A stretch of 64,000 nt of DNA, from NCBI GenBank assembly GCA_029891385.1, contig CM057231.1, forward strand, positions 25,613,745 through 25,677,744. Direction: 5' to 3'. The translations under genes and the position numbers were made by a program. Below the pieces are notes generated by a model. It made no database searches, was not told the origin of the DNA, and was given only the letters and a program-made list of their open reading frames with translations. Every line of letters starts with the position of its first letter. Within the stretch, counting starts at the first letter, position 1. Shown one piece after another: positions 1 through 11,690 of the stretch. The DNA comes from Erythroxylum novogranatense (lineage: Eukaryota; Streptophyta; Magnoliopsida; Malpighiales; Erythroxylaceae).

Positions 1-480
1 TTGTACAATCTATTGAGATCCAATATACTGTGTTGAATTGTTCGTTCTGATAAATTGTTAATGCATGCTTCTGACATATCATGATTGTGTATATTTAGTT
101 GTCAGTTTAAGCATAGATTAGTTATTGCTCACTAAGCTATATGCTTAGCACGGTGGATTTGCCCCGTGTAGGTTCATAGAGAAGGACATAAGGACTGGGA
201 CGAGTCAACCGCAATGGCCAATGGAGTCTAAGTCTTGTTTTGTTAAATTTGTATTTTTGGAGTTTGTTTTTGGCTTATCTTGATGTACATGGCTTTGGAT
301 TTATTTGAAGGTTTGTAATAACCTTAAATCAGGCTGGTTTCGTTTTGGAACAAGTTGTATTTAAGCTCAGTGTATTATGATGTATGTTTTATCCGAATTG
401 CTTTTGTTTTGAGCTATTGAGATTGCATGATCAATGTTTCGTGTGTCAACTACACCATTTTATTAAATTGAAAACCTAAT
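1..480 (+). repeat. 3' part of a Tekay-like LTR, truncated by the window edge
   Basis: Positions about 105-200 match the distal part of the long LTRs at 25829-28448 and 33130-35751. The shared run is an ATTAGTTATT(A/G)CTCACTAAGC motif, then the CTATATGCTTA and GTGGATTTGCC blocks, in the same order. The remaining ~280 bases have the same T/G-rich texture (long TTTG and TTTGGA runs) but align only loosely by eye. No coding potential is seen. The right edge is approximate because no clear CA terminus or TSD was found. It is probably the tail of an old chromovirus LTR whose body lies upstream of the window. Confidence 0.6.
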
Positions 481-2090
481 TACCTAAACCGAGGACATAA
501 ATTGAAAACAATCCCCTGCTAAAAGAGTCTCCAGATGCTTCCTAATGAAGGTTGAACCATTAAAGGTGATCTTTTTCTCCTAGATGGTGGTTCCTCTATC
601 TAGTTTCTTACCTTTTCTTCCTCCTTTTACCTTTGGTCGTTGTTTTACAATAGGTAGGCATTAGCTTTCTCTTGGAGGAGTCACAGATCACTCCTATATC
701 AGATGAAAGCTAACCTCGAGGTATGAAATTATTTGATTCTTTTGTATAAACTTAATGTTTTCTTACTTAATCCAAATTTATGAATATCATAATTCTCTCT
801 GATATCGATCAAAATATAAAAATAATTGATATTTTAATCTTAACATATCCATTTATATTTAAAGTTTAAATTAAGAAACTTGAATCAAACTAATAAAAGG
901 ATAAAATAAAAAGTAAAAGGAGTGAGAGAAGTTTAAGTAAATAATAAAATGTACTTAATATTCCACTACTATCTTTATCTATTTTTCAAGGAATATCAAA
1001 TAAGTAAGGAACTTATAGAATCATGTTGAAGGTTTTCTTGTGAGTGTTTAGCTTTATCAACTTACTGGAATGATCTTCCATTCCACAAAAGATACCTTAA
1101 TATTTGAGGATGTTAATTTAACATCTCCTTAAAAATGGAATGGTGTTTGATATGATAATTGCCTATATGTTGGAGAAATTTATAGCTTATTTTTAAAGTA
1201 CTATTTTTTGTAACTTTAATGAGAGCTTGCCTGAGGACCTCTATATACGAACTTCTCGATTAATGATTCATCACCATCATTCTTTTTTTACAATGAGAAC
1301 CGTAAGCTAAATAAATTACACATTTTTGGTGAGTTTATTATAGTAAACACATCATTAATTTCAATTGAAGAAACTAACCTTAATTTAAACTTGAATTTAA
1401 AAGAAACAAAGGTAAAGGGGAGCTAACAATACTATATATATAGTAACAATTTCATAAATATGATATTCATAAATCTAGAGAAATATGATATTCAAAAGTT
1501 ATAAACTTTATTTCAATCATTTATAATCACTTATTAACAATGAGTGGCAAACATACAAAGTGCTTGTACAGGAGAATTTTGGATGGTTCAAAAATTAAGT
1601 TCCAATGATCTTTGTTTATTCTGTTAATATTTTGCTAATTGTATACGATTTCATATAATTTATCATTTCCTTATTAAATTGTACACTCTACTTATATATA
1701 GATTATAGAAGATTGCTTGTTTTGTTTCTATTATCAATAAAATTGTCAACATAAATTCATCGTAGAATGTTGATGTGACGACTACTTTTTGATAGCAAAA
1801 ATGAGCTTCAATGAGAGGAATGTGACAGAATTCCCCCTAATGAAGAACAAAACGATGAACAACAAATCTACTCAACAAAGTCAAATTACTACTTTAGTTT
1901 AATGGCCGATCTTCCTCTTCAAGGTTTTTACTATCATCTGAATTTCCTCTCTTTCTTTATTATCTGTTTTTTATTAAGAAGCTATTAGATGAACGTCTGA
2001 TTGTATGTACTATATGTTGTGTAAAGCTTTCTCGAATCTTAAAGAGAACATAGATGAAAATGAAGGTAGTGGAGATGTCTCGAGGGTCCA
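481..2090. other. AT-rich intergenic DNA, nothing recognised
   Basis: No ORF of note, no terminal repeats and no RNA gene were recognised. The sequence is AT-rich with scattered short A/T runs. Confidence 0.5.
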
Positions 2091-2142
2091 TACAGGATCA
2101 GGGAAAATAGTTGATTTGTAATAGTTGTTGATTGCAAAAGCT

Positions 2143-2506
2143 ATGTCTGTTCATTATGTTGATGATAGAGTCATTCAATTAGGTGTGCATGTGTTCGAAT
2201 TTCGGTTGATTATATCATTTGATTTAGCTTTTTAATTTCTATACTGTTTGTTCCTTAGATGAAACTTATGGTACGTGCGGTTCATATAATTTAGTGATCC
2301 ACGCTGCATTTGGAAAATCATTCATTGTATCTTTTACTAGTTTAGTTAAAGCTAAGAAGTTATTGGAAGAGGGTGTTAATAAACCAACTATTGGGGGAAG
2401 GTCTCTCATTGTTTCAATTGATGCCTTCAAATATGTAAGGACCATTCTTAGGAATCTAGACATATGGAACTCCTTTACGTTATCTACCAAGTCTCATGTC
2501 ATTTAG
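2143..2506 (+). pseudogene. Unassigned exon-like fragment (hypothetical protein relic)
   Basis: Two adjacent stretches read like protein. One starts at ATG 2143 and contains the tract VDDRVIQLGVHVFEF. After a possible short intron (GT near 2203, polypyrimidine-AG ending about 2257), a second open stretch runs from about 2258 to the stop at 2506, with tracts such as GTCGSYNLVIHAAFGKSF, KAKKLLEEGVNKPTIGG and IDAFKYVRTILRNL. Composition is protein-like and contrasts with the AT-rich surroundings. The second stretch has no ATG before its coding part, so it would be an internal or terminal exon. I do not recognise the family. It may be a fragment of a host gene captured or left by decay; it could also be chance. 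No function is proposed. Confidence 0.3.
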
Positions 2507-2530
2507 AATCCATAAAAACAATCATTTCTT

Positions 2531-3136
2531 TTTCTTTTCCAAGGAATAGGCATGAAACTTTATTTTTTGTTTGTCTATAAGAATGGTTAAACTTTTAATT
2601 AGAATCTTATATTACTTACTATTTATCTTTATATTTTATTACTTACCATATATCAATATTTATTGCCTTTTTCGTAAGAATCATATATCATTATATTACA
2701 AACTTCATGTTAAAACTATTTGAAACCCATATAAAATTATCAAACCATATGATTTAAAAGATAAAAATAAGATGAAGAATCTTTCAATATGTGCATGAAA
2801 TACATTAAAAGATAAAAAGGTTATTGGTAATAATATAAGATGAGGAAATGATGTATTCACCCAATATGTTTTAAAATATTAGATATGAATTATGAAAGGT
2901 GAATTTAATAAGTCAATAAGTAAACTCAAGTTGAACATTATATATACCTAAACTGTCATTTATATAATATTACAAGACAATACAGACGCCTAATAAGAGA
3001 GATTTAATACCATAGCATATGAATCATTCAATATGTGCATAGTTAAGTAATAAGGATAATATAACTCATAATATTAACTTATTTCATGTGAGGATCCTTC
3101 ATGTTATATGAACCTTATATTAAAATACCCTCTTTG
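2531..3136. other. AT-rich intergenic DNA
   Basis: No recognisable gene, repeat structure or element ends. It leads into the trinucleotide array. Confidence 0.5.
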
Positions 3137-3519
<383 letters not shown>

Positions 3520-4017
3520 AGCTTTTGTTCTCCAATACCAATACAAATCATTGGTATAATATTAGAGCTCTCAAAGTATATTATTAGCCAAGTATGAAAT
3601 CTAAAAATGTAAAGTCTATTGACCCCATTATATACGAGTGGGTGATGTTGGAATAATTTGAGAAATTTAGAATGAATCCCACTTCTCCTATTAATTTTAA
3701 ATTTAGGTATATCCTATCATAAGTCAACTTCTCCAATTAATTTTCAATACTTATCCTAAATAAAAATTATAAAATGGGTGACACATAATTTTAAAAAATA
3801 TTTTTGTTAAATATAAATCATAAAATTTTCAAGATGTTAACTTTCTCTAAAATATTTCAAGAGAAAAGATAACATATTCTTGAAGAAAGATTCAAGAAAT
3901 CTTTCTAAAAGAAATAAAATTATTATTAATTTAAATTTAAAATACTTTTAATCCATTAAATATATCTTAATAAACACTATATGATTAATAATACTTACAA
4001 ATAAATTATCAAGATTA
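3520..4017. other. AT-rich intergenic DNA
   Basis: No gene or element structure recognised. Confidence 0.5.
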
Positions 4018-4293
4018 TCATCACGACCCAACTTTGGATCATGACTGACACTAAAGGAACAGTAAGCTTAAGGTTTACTAGACCCTTAAAAAGCCTAAAA
4101 GGCCACAAATCCCTATATTCATAGTAAAGATGAGATTTCAAAATGATCAAACTCATGCTGATAATTATCAAATAGTTTTTACAATATACAACACTCAATG
4201 TGCTACAATATTAAGATAGTTAATATAATAGAAATCTAATATACACAAGACTATTATAGTTTTAGAATCAAAGGTCACCAACAAATATACATC

Positions 4294-4545
4294 GAATCAC
4301 CAGAGAGGAAAAAGACCGACAAAGTACCCTGTTTAAAGAGATATGAAAAGAAGATCCTAAAAAAATAGTTGAGGGGAGTCAGACCTCGCTAAATGAATTA
4401 ATACTATGGTTATATATGTATATATTGGAATCACCAAAGAGAGAAAAGACCAAAAAAGTACCCTATTAAAAGAGATCTGAAAAGAAGATCCTGAAAAAAA
4501 TAGTTTAGGGGAGTCAGATCTTGCTGAGTGAATTAATACTATGTT
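4294..4545. repeat. Two-copy tandem duplication, period about 134 bp
   Basis: The block starting GAATCACCAGAGAGGAAAAA at 4294 recurs as GAATCACCAAAGAGAGAAAA at 4428. Both continue through AAAAGAAGATCCT and GGGGAGTCAGA to AATTAATACTATG. Copies differ by scattered substitutions and small indels, so the duplication is not recent. Confidence 0.85.
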
Positions 4546-5656
4546 ATACTCTCCTAAGGATTTCAATGCATACATTTCCCATAACAATATCATGTCACAT
4601 AATTATCACAATCACAAATAATAGTGGAGGACTAATGAACGACCCTATGACAGACCCCTTACCCATAGACTATAGCCACAGGGGCTCTCTTATTTCACAC
4701 GGATCACTTGGTCCAATGTAGTGGATTGTTGTTTGAGAGTCATACTCAATTGAACCACTACAACCTCATTACGACATGATTGTTATTCGAGAGCAAGCTT
4801 GATCGAACCCCCACAATCATGTTACCTCTTATGTACCATATATCGATTGGCATCCAAGAGCAAGCTTGATTGAACTGCCCTAACCGCGTCATATCTAAAT
4901 CAATAGACCCAATACTAACCTAAATCTATTCCAGACTAATGACTCATTATGCGCACAACCTAGTGACACCCACCAAGTAACTCATACTATAACAATCCTC
5001 CACATTATCACATAACAAGATAATCACAGCAATGCACAACAAAAATATGTGTACATGTGTCAATCCATATGTATGAATGTCATGTGTGCATGTGAAAATG
5101 ATGGTGATTTCCATGATGAATATGAAATTCTAGTGCATTTTTATAACCACGAATATTAACTCACTGCTAGGATGCACTTTTTCTTGCCGAACCTAGTGTC
5201 TTGAAGTGGAAGGTTCAGCTCCTGATTGATCTATAGAAAGAAAAGTTAGAATGACCATTAGGATTTAGAACCCAGACTAATTTTAGACACTCTGAGAATA
5301 AGACCATGATTTAATATTAAAGAGCTTTGTCACATTTTACGAGGAGCCTACCACAAATTTCAATAGAGTTTTTTTTTCTGTAAAACGAACATCCCCTTTC
5401 GAAAGAAAGGTAATTTCTGCAATGAAAAGACACTTCTATGACCACCAGTAATCACAGCTCAATTTGAGCATCCAAACTACATGTCCATGCCTAATTAAGT
5501 TCACATTTACATCGCGAAAATTCATAATAAATCCAATCATAATAAAAATGTACTAATTTCTAACCCATACACACTTATTTATACTCAATACATCAAGATA
5601 TTCTCAATTCTAATCAAGAACAACTCAATTTAATCAATTTAATGCATTTCTATAAG

Positions 5657-5842
5657 TAGAGATGTCAAAATTAGTCTGACCCACTGGACCCGGTTTGATT
5701 TTGGTTCAGGTTGACCGGGACATGGCTCGACCCCCAACCCTTTTGTTACTTCAAAATGACATAATTTTTTCAAAAACAACATCGTTTTTTAAGTTTTCTA
5801 ATATATATATATGACAAGCCACGGGCCACATTGGCATCTCTA
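5657..5842. mobile_element. hAT-like MITE, 186 bp
   Basis: Terminal inverted repeats are TAGAGATGTCAA at 5657 and TTGGCATCTCTA ending at 5842 (11 of 12 matching). The flanking octamers TCTATAAG and TTTATACT are only partly alike, as expected for a decayed 8-bp duplication. The terminus resembles that of the MITE at 40456-40962 (TAGGGATGGCAA). No coding capacity. Family assignment is inferred from the terminus type and TSD length. Confidence 0.55.
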
Positions 5843-6481
5843 TTTATACTATCATAACCTTTTTACATTTTTATCTTACAAACTATGAAGAATTTCAATA
5901 TGTTGCTTTTATAAAAATTAATCTACATAATATTTGAGAATTTTCAAAATTATTTTTGACAATTTCTGGATTGATCAAAAAATCACCACCGTCAATAGAG
6001 CATGGGGTACACGTGTCGGCGCTGAAGGGGCAGTGATCTTCACCACCTAACTAAAAATGATGAGCTTACCTCCAGGAATCCAAAGACACTAGTCTCATGT
6101 CGAAACTTTTCCCAGTTTGTGAGTTTCGAGGGTTTAAAGCTCAAAGGTAACCCATTTTTGTTCACTAGCAAAATAGGCCAATTAGTGTCAGGTTTCCCAC
6201 CTTTCCTACATTTTTAGGACTGTTAGACACGATGGTAGTGTTAGTTTCACCCAAAAAAAAGACTAAAATAGGAGATTGGTGACTTAAATAAAGTGTTTAT
6301 CCATTTTGGTTTTTTTTCATTTCTAATATTTCCAGTTAGGGTATCTTCTTCTAGTATTCATTATTAAGTCTGTTTTTCCCTATTCTTAGTTGGGTCTTCT
6401 TGTTTTTAGGATGTCATTATATATAAGTAAAATAAGTTAAGAAAAATGTGTATAAATTAGTGTTTCTTTAGGAAGCTTATA

Positions 6482-7170
6482 AGTATGCCTTCTAAAGATG
6501 GTTTAACACCAAAGGAAGAGAAGGAAAATGTGATCTTTCTTTCTTAGGCAATGAAATAATAATTTAAGAAGATCAAGGTAACGGATAATGATATGAGAGA
6601 ATCTAAAAGTCATGAAAAGAAAAAAGTGAGACGAAGAATTCTAAAGGATAGGGTTTAAATAGAAAATAAGGAGAAAAAAGTTTCAAAAGAAGAGGAGTGA
6701 GTATCATAAGAAATAAAAACAAACAAGTGACCTTATATACAAAGGGAAGAATACTAAGAGTGCTTGCATTGCTAATGAATTTTTCTTTGATTGTATGAAA
6801 TTTGTTTACTACATGAGAATGAAAAATGCTATCTAAAGGTTAATAAATGGAGTAGGTGTTTTTATTTTGTGCCTGACGATTGATTTTGGGTACATATGAA
6901 ATTAAAAAAGAAAGGTCTCTAATTTAAAGGAGCTTCAAGTGGGGACCAGATCCTCTGGTCCCTTTCCTCTGTACCTTTTCTGTGCTATTGCATCTGAGCT
7001 ATCCATTTATGTGGGTCCCATGTAAATGGATGGCTCGGATGTAATGGCACAGAAGAAAGGGACTAGAGGATCTGACGCCCTTCAAGTGTTTGCTTAAAGG
7101 AGAGGATCCATTTCAATTCATTAAAAGAATCAATGAGAACACTTATAAGCTAAACCTTCTTTGTGATGAT
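6482..7170 (+). pseudogene. Decayed Ty3/gypsy relic ending in an integrase C-terminal segment
   Basis: After removal of the MITE at 6942-7079, the translation around 6850-7170 shows the C-terminal signature of Ty3/gypsy integrases: a FVPDD-FWVHMK stretch (family form EPGD-VWVHMRK), a basic linker, then GEDPFQFIKRINENTYKLNL (family form GDGPFQVxxRINDNAYKL). Stops and frame changes interrupt it. About 6482-6700, a charged stretch beginning MPSKDGLTPKEEKENV, followed by an AMK..FKKIK tract, could be the start of the same element's gag. That would imply a large internal deletion. The coding sequence stops abruptly at the solo LTR that begins at 7172. Confidence 0.55.
6942..7079. mobile_element. 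MULE-type MITE, 138 bp, with 9-bp TSD
   Basis: A perfect 9-bp direct repeat CTTCAAGTG flanks the element (6933-6941 and 7080-7088). The inserted 138 bp is a near-palindrome. Its ends are GGGACCAGATCC and GGATCTGACGCC (reverse complement GGCGTCAGATCC), and the arms pair through the CCATTTA(T/C)(A)TGGG centre. A 9-bp duplication with long inverted arms is typical of Mutator-like non-autonomous elements. It sits inside the gypsy relic between the WVHMK-like and GEDPFQ-like segments. Confidence 0.85.
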
Positions 7171-7171
7171 T

Positions 7172-10100
7172 TGTTGGACCCCGAACCTTGAAGCATGAAA
7201 ATGAAATTAATGAGTGTTTTGTATGTGTATGTGATTTGTGTAAGATGAAGGGCTGAGAAGCCTTAAGCATGAATCATGTTTAGCTATGTAAGGTATTATG
7301 GAAAAGCAAGAGATTTTAAATGACAAGATGCTATGGAATGTAAGAAATCATATGATTTAAGGCTAAGATTTGGATGAAATCCAAATGATAGTTGCATTGT
7401 TATAAATGATGTGTAATTAATAAAGTAAAGTTAGGATGAATGTTAAATGTATATGCTGATTTAAGGAAAATTAAGGAATGATTGAAATAGAATTGGCCAA
7501 AGTAGCATTCTTTGAAGTTGTAGCTTGATCTTTTATCTTTCCAACGAGACTAAGTATGCGAGATTTCGAGATCGGAATTAAGAGTTATAGTTGATACAAG
7601 TTATGGTGTTATATAAGATTGATGTAAGTGACAGCTTTGATGAATGTTTGAAATATGAAGTTTTGATGAACCAATTTAGTTGAGATTTGAGAAGTTTATA
7701 AATTGATTTTGTTGCTTGAATTATTATGAAGTGTTTAGCCATTTGAATAAGTAAATATGTGAAGATTATAAGTGTATATGATGTTAGTTTGGTTGTGAGA
7801 AAATTTGGAAAAAGTTTGAAGAGGTTTGGAAATCGCACGTCCGTTAAACGGATATGGGAGTCCGTTTAACGGACAGCTACGGGTCAAAAGGACCCCTCCC
7901 CTTGCTCATGTCCGTTAGGCGGACATGTATGTCCGTTTAACGGACTTTCTCGGATGGTTTGGTATAGTTTTGGCCGTATGTGTCCGTTAAACGGACATGC
8001 ATGTCCGTTTAACAGACAACTATGGGTTACCATGGGAAAAATGCGATTTTGACCAGTTTTGAGGCCTAATCTCGTTTTGGGGCCTCTAATAAGAGTTGTA
8101 GATCTTGATGTTATCTTTGAAATGGAGCAAGCACGAAGGCATTTGAATATTTATAGAAAAATTTATGGCATTTGCGCCAAAAGAGTTTCAAATGGATTTA
8201 GAGTTTAAGCATGGGTTAATGTTTTGATCATAACTCACTCATCCGACCTCGGATTGAGGCGATTCTTGAAGCATTTAATTCCTAACACATGTTTCCTTCT
8301 CTCCATGAAAATTTGTATCAATTGGAGTCAAATTGAAAGAGTTTGATTGAATCTCATGAAATCGGAATGATTTGTTTTCTTCCGATCTTGCAATTCTTCT
8401 TTCCTCATTCGACCTTGCTAAATCATTTGCTTATATCTTTTCCGTCTGACATCCGAATGACTTAGTTCTTGTAGCGTTGGATTCCTAAGACAATGAAGTT
8501 CATGATTATGTGAAAATTATGAATTTTAGAGATTTAATTGAGTAAGATTATTTGAATCAAAGTGAGACAGGAAAGTTTCTGAACATAGTAAAGTACTTCG
8601 CGAATTTCGGGATCTGTGGAGATCCGATTGAAGCGTTGTTTGAGGCAAAATAAAATTAAGACATGGGGCTACAATTGTTATGAAGAAATAAAAATTCATT
8701 TTAGCCTTTAAGAATGTCTATTTGTGGAAGGAAGTGAATTATTAGAAAATGTGTTAGCAAATGATGTGTCCGACATGTTTGGACTATAACTTTTGATGTA
8801 GTGCTCCGAATTGGATGATTCTTGAGGCTTTATAAAATTAAGACATAGAGGAACAATTCTCTAGAAGGAAGTTTTAGCAAATTCCTTCATTTAGATGTGA
8901 GAATAATTGTCCAAAAGTGAGGATAACTTGAAGAAATATTCAGGGGCAAATTAGGAAGTTAACTTAAAGATTTGAGTATAAGGCTTATAAGAAAAGGGCA
9001 AAAGGGTCTTTTACACTCTAATTTAAATGACTTGGCATATAAGAAGAGGGGGAGTGTCGTTTTTTTTAGAAGACCCACGAAATTTCTAGAAGAAGAAAGA
9101 AGAAAGAAGAAGAAGGAAGAGAGAAGAGGAGAAATCGTGGAGGAGAAGGAGAAGGAGGAAGAAAAGGTAGGGTTTCTGAACTTTCAAGCTTGATCTTTCC
9201 ATGGATTCATGAAGGAAAAGAGGGAAGGAGAAGAGATCTACCCTCCAAGCCAAAAAGAATTTCGAAAATAGAAAGAGAAAGAGGTAAGAGAATCTTCAAG
9301 CTTGAGTTTTTAGTGATTTGCTAGTTTAGAAATATGGAAAAGGTGATGGGTTTGTGATGTCCTTGATTAGTTTTGAAATATTTCATGATGAATTGATTTA
9401 TTGTTGGATTTATGTGAGTTAAGGTTTGGGTAAAGTTTGAGAAATTGAGATTGTAGAAATTCTTGTTTTGGAAAGGTTGAAAACATGATGAGTTCAAATT
9501 TTCCTATAGTTAATTTGAGAAGTATGATGTTTATGATATTATAATTGGATGATTATGGTTTAGGTAACTTTATATGGGAAGAGAGATAGAAGAAAAGAAC
9601 AAATCGAAGCTTTGGACAAGCTTATGGCATGGTTATGATGTGGGTAATGTGCTTATTTTTCAAATTATGAGCTAATTATAAATGGTGGTTTTATAAGCTA
9701 TTGTTTTATAAATGATTGAATCAATTGCTTTTGAAAGGATTTGTAAAGTGTTAAATTCATTGTTTCCAAATGATTTACGAAAATCTACAATGGTTCGAAA
9801 TTGTCCGAAAATGACTTGAATTGTTTATTAAATGGATTTTTTTGAGTGAATTGATAAAGATGAGATACTCATTGGAATTCATTGTGTTAAATTGATTGAT
9901 GATATGATTATGTGAACTTGTGTGATATTGTGAATGATTGACATCATGTTGAATTTGACATTACATGAAAAATTGAATTTCTGAAATATGCCTTCGGGCA
10001 ATATGAGTTTTCAAGCATGAATACGTGTTACATGGGTTTGGTTAGGTCCCTTATGTGGAGTCGATTACCTGGTCTCGCTTTTAAAGCCTTCTCCGGCTGC

Positions 10101-11685
10101 TCGCTAGCGCATATAGAGCTCTCCGTTTGGACTCCCACGTGTTTCACTTTGCCGCATGATCGTCTGTTTATGGACCAACCCAAACCAATTGATGTGTTAA
10201 GTGTTTTGCTTTGTTTGGAATGTGCTGCATTTATACATGATGCATTTCATGTTGTTAATGGTTTGAAATTTCGACAAATGAGAAATTGGAATTTTCAACT
10301 ATGAGAGTTTGGCAAAACTGTTTGTAAAGGTTTATGAAAGATTTTGTAATTGTGAAGTTTTGAGAAATAAACCTTCGTTGCTTTCGATCAACTGAAATTA
10401 AGGTTTGAAAATACTTTTGCTTATCATTTGTTTAATAAACATGTTATCCACGAGCTTCCGAGCTCACCCCCCTCCCTTTCATCCCCATCTCCAGGTATTC
10501 GAGCAGGAGATTGGATGAAAGACATCAAGATATCAGCATTTGTATATGTTTTGTACTTTGTGTTATTGATTTAAGATTATTGGAAATGGTCTATGGCTTG
10601 AAATGTCATTAGAGTATTGTAAGCATTTTGGTTCATAATGTATTCTGGATTATGATATTGTATAAGAACTTGAGTGGTGGAATTGGAAATGTATTGGTTT
10701 TGGATTGTGCAAGTTGGTTTTGTATATCAATTGGATTGAGTTATGAATACAATTGGGATATATGTATGTACATTTAGATATGGATAAATGTATTGGATGA
10801 TGGGATATTAGTTTGAATGTGATAAATGTGAATTGATATGAAAATGATTTAAAGTGGTTAGAATTTAGGATTGCGTTTCTGCTGAAATCCCGGACGGAGG
10901 GTCCGGTGGATTTGATTATGTGAAACTGTCTGGTATATATATATAGAAGTGTATTCAAGATATTTGCAGGTTTGGGTAATTGCTAGTGCAGCCGTTATGC
11001 TGCCGGATTTTTCCTTATAGTAGTATATGAATAAGAGACATTTGTGTATGAATTTATGAATTGATTGACAAGAGTATGAGATTATTATGGTAAAGAGTAA
11101 GACTATGATGAATAAGAAGAATTAAGCAACTTGCGATTAGTTTGAGTTTAAGGCTAAGTCCTTATATGATAGATGAAAAGCTTGCTTAAGAAAGCAAGAA
11201 AGAAAAGAAAAAAAATTATACCGTTTCGGATGGGTCAAGTCTATGGTATCCAACGTGACGCTTCTTTAAGATTATTAAACCCGGATGTCGAACACTTGTC
11301 ATGTTATTCGTTTTGACTTCATATGTATGTTTTGATTCCAATTTTGAATCCGATCCGTTTCCATTTCATAAGTTTGTCAAGAGTTCATTGATTTTCATTT
11401 GGTATCTGATGTGAATCCATCTTGATTTATTTCAGTTCGAATCGATCTCATTTGTATTCGATCCTATCGAATTGATCTATTTGTTTGGCATTCGTATTTG
11501 ATTCCATTCAATTTCCATTTGTATTTCGATTCGACTTATTTGATATTCGATTTCAGTTGGATTCGATCCTATTAGTTTAACATTTGATTCGTTTCATTCG
11601 CTTTAGCTTTCGATTTTCATTCCGCTTCAAAAGTGGTTATGAGTGTTAAGTGTAAGAAGTTGGGTCTCGAAATCGGGATCCAACA
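7172..11685 (+). mobile_element. Solo LTR, 4.5 kb, with perfect 5-bp TSD
   Basis: The 4,514-bp segment begins TGTTGGACCCCGA and ends TCGGGATCCAACA, an imperfect 13-bp inverted repeat with TG...CA ends, and is flanked by TGATT on both sides (7167-7171 and 11686-11690). It contains no retrotransposon coding sequence, so it is best read as one LTR left by LTR-LTR recombination. Inside are the GTCCGTTTAACGGAC array (7838-8018) and CATCCGACCTC and ATCCGAATGAC...GCGTTGGATT blocks shared with the Tekay-like LTRs at 25829 and 33130. A purine-only stretch follows at 9090-9165, then a cytosine-richer block at 10440-10500, and a TTCGATTC/GATCC-rich stretch at 11300-11640. Short ORFs inside (8972-9193, 10017-10304) look like chance. 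Orientation is inferred from the shared blocks. Confidence 0.85.
7838..8018. repeat. Array of six GTCCGTTTAACGGAC palindromes in the solo LTR
   Basis: Six copies of a 15-base near-perfect palindrome (GTCCGTTTAACGGAC, or its reverse complement GTCCGTTAAACGGAC) occur, three perfect and three with one or two changes. They come in closely spaced pairs in alternating orientation, separated by 10-70 bases. Each unit can form a hairpin or act as a dyad protein site. The function is unknown. Confidence 0.85.
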
Positions 11686-11690
11686 TGATT

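Larger units (their letters stand above)
4018..6200 (-). repeat. Probable LTR-derived sequence in reverse orientation
   Basis: The stretch opens with a TCACGACCCAACTTTGG motif, the reverse complement of the GGGTCGTGA-type end seen in many plant Ty3/gypsy LTRs (compare GGGTCGTGTCA at 53275-53285). It holds diverged internal duplications (4294-4545, and about 4730-4880, where a GAGAGCAAGCTTGAT unit recurs), no coding capacity, and a MITE at 5657-5842. Neither the opposite terminus nor a TSD could be fixed, so limits and orientation are tentative. Confidence 0.35.

Noticed and set aside
8972..9193. ORF of 73 aa with Glu/Lys/Arg-rich stretch
   Set aside because: It lies in a purine-only stretch of the solo LTR; the composition explains the charged translation.
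10017..10304. ORF of 95 aa
   Set aside because: Inside the solo LTR, no recognisable motif, no support from neighbours.
7172..11685. Considered as a DNA transposon with long inverted ends
   Set aside because: TG...CA termini, a 5-bp TSD and blocks shared with chromovirus LTRs favour a solo LTR.
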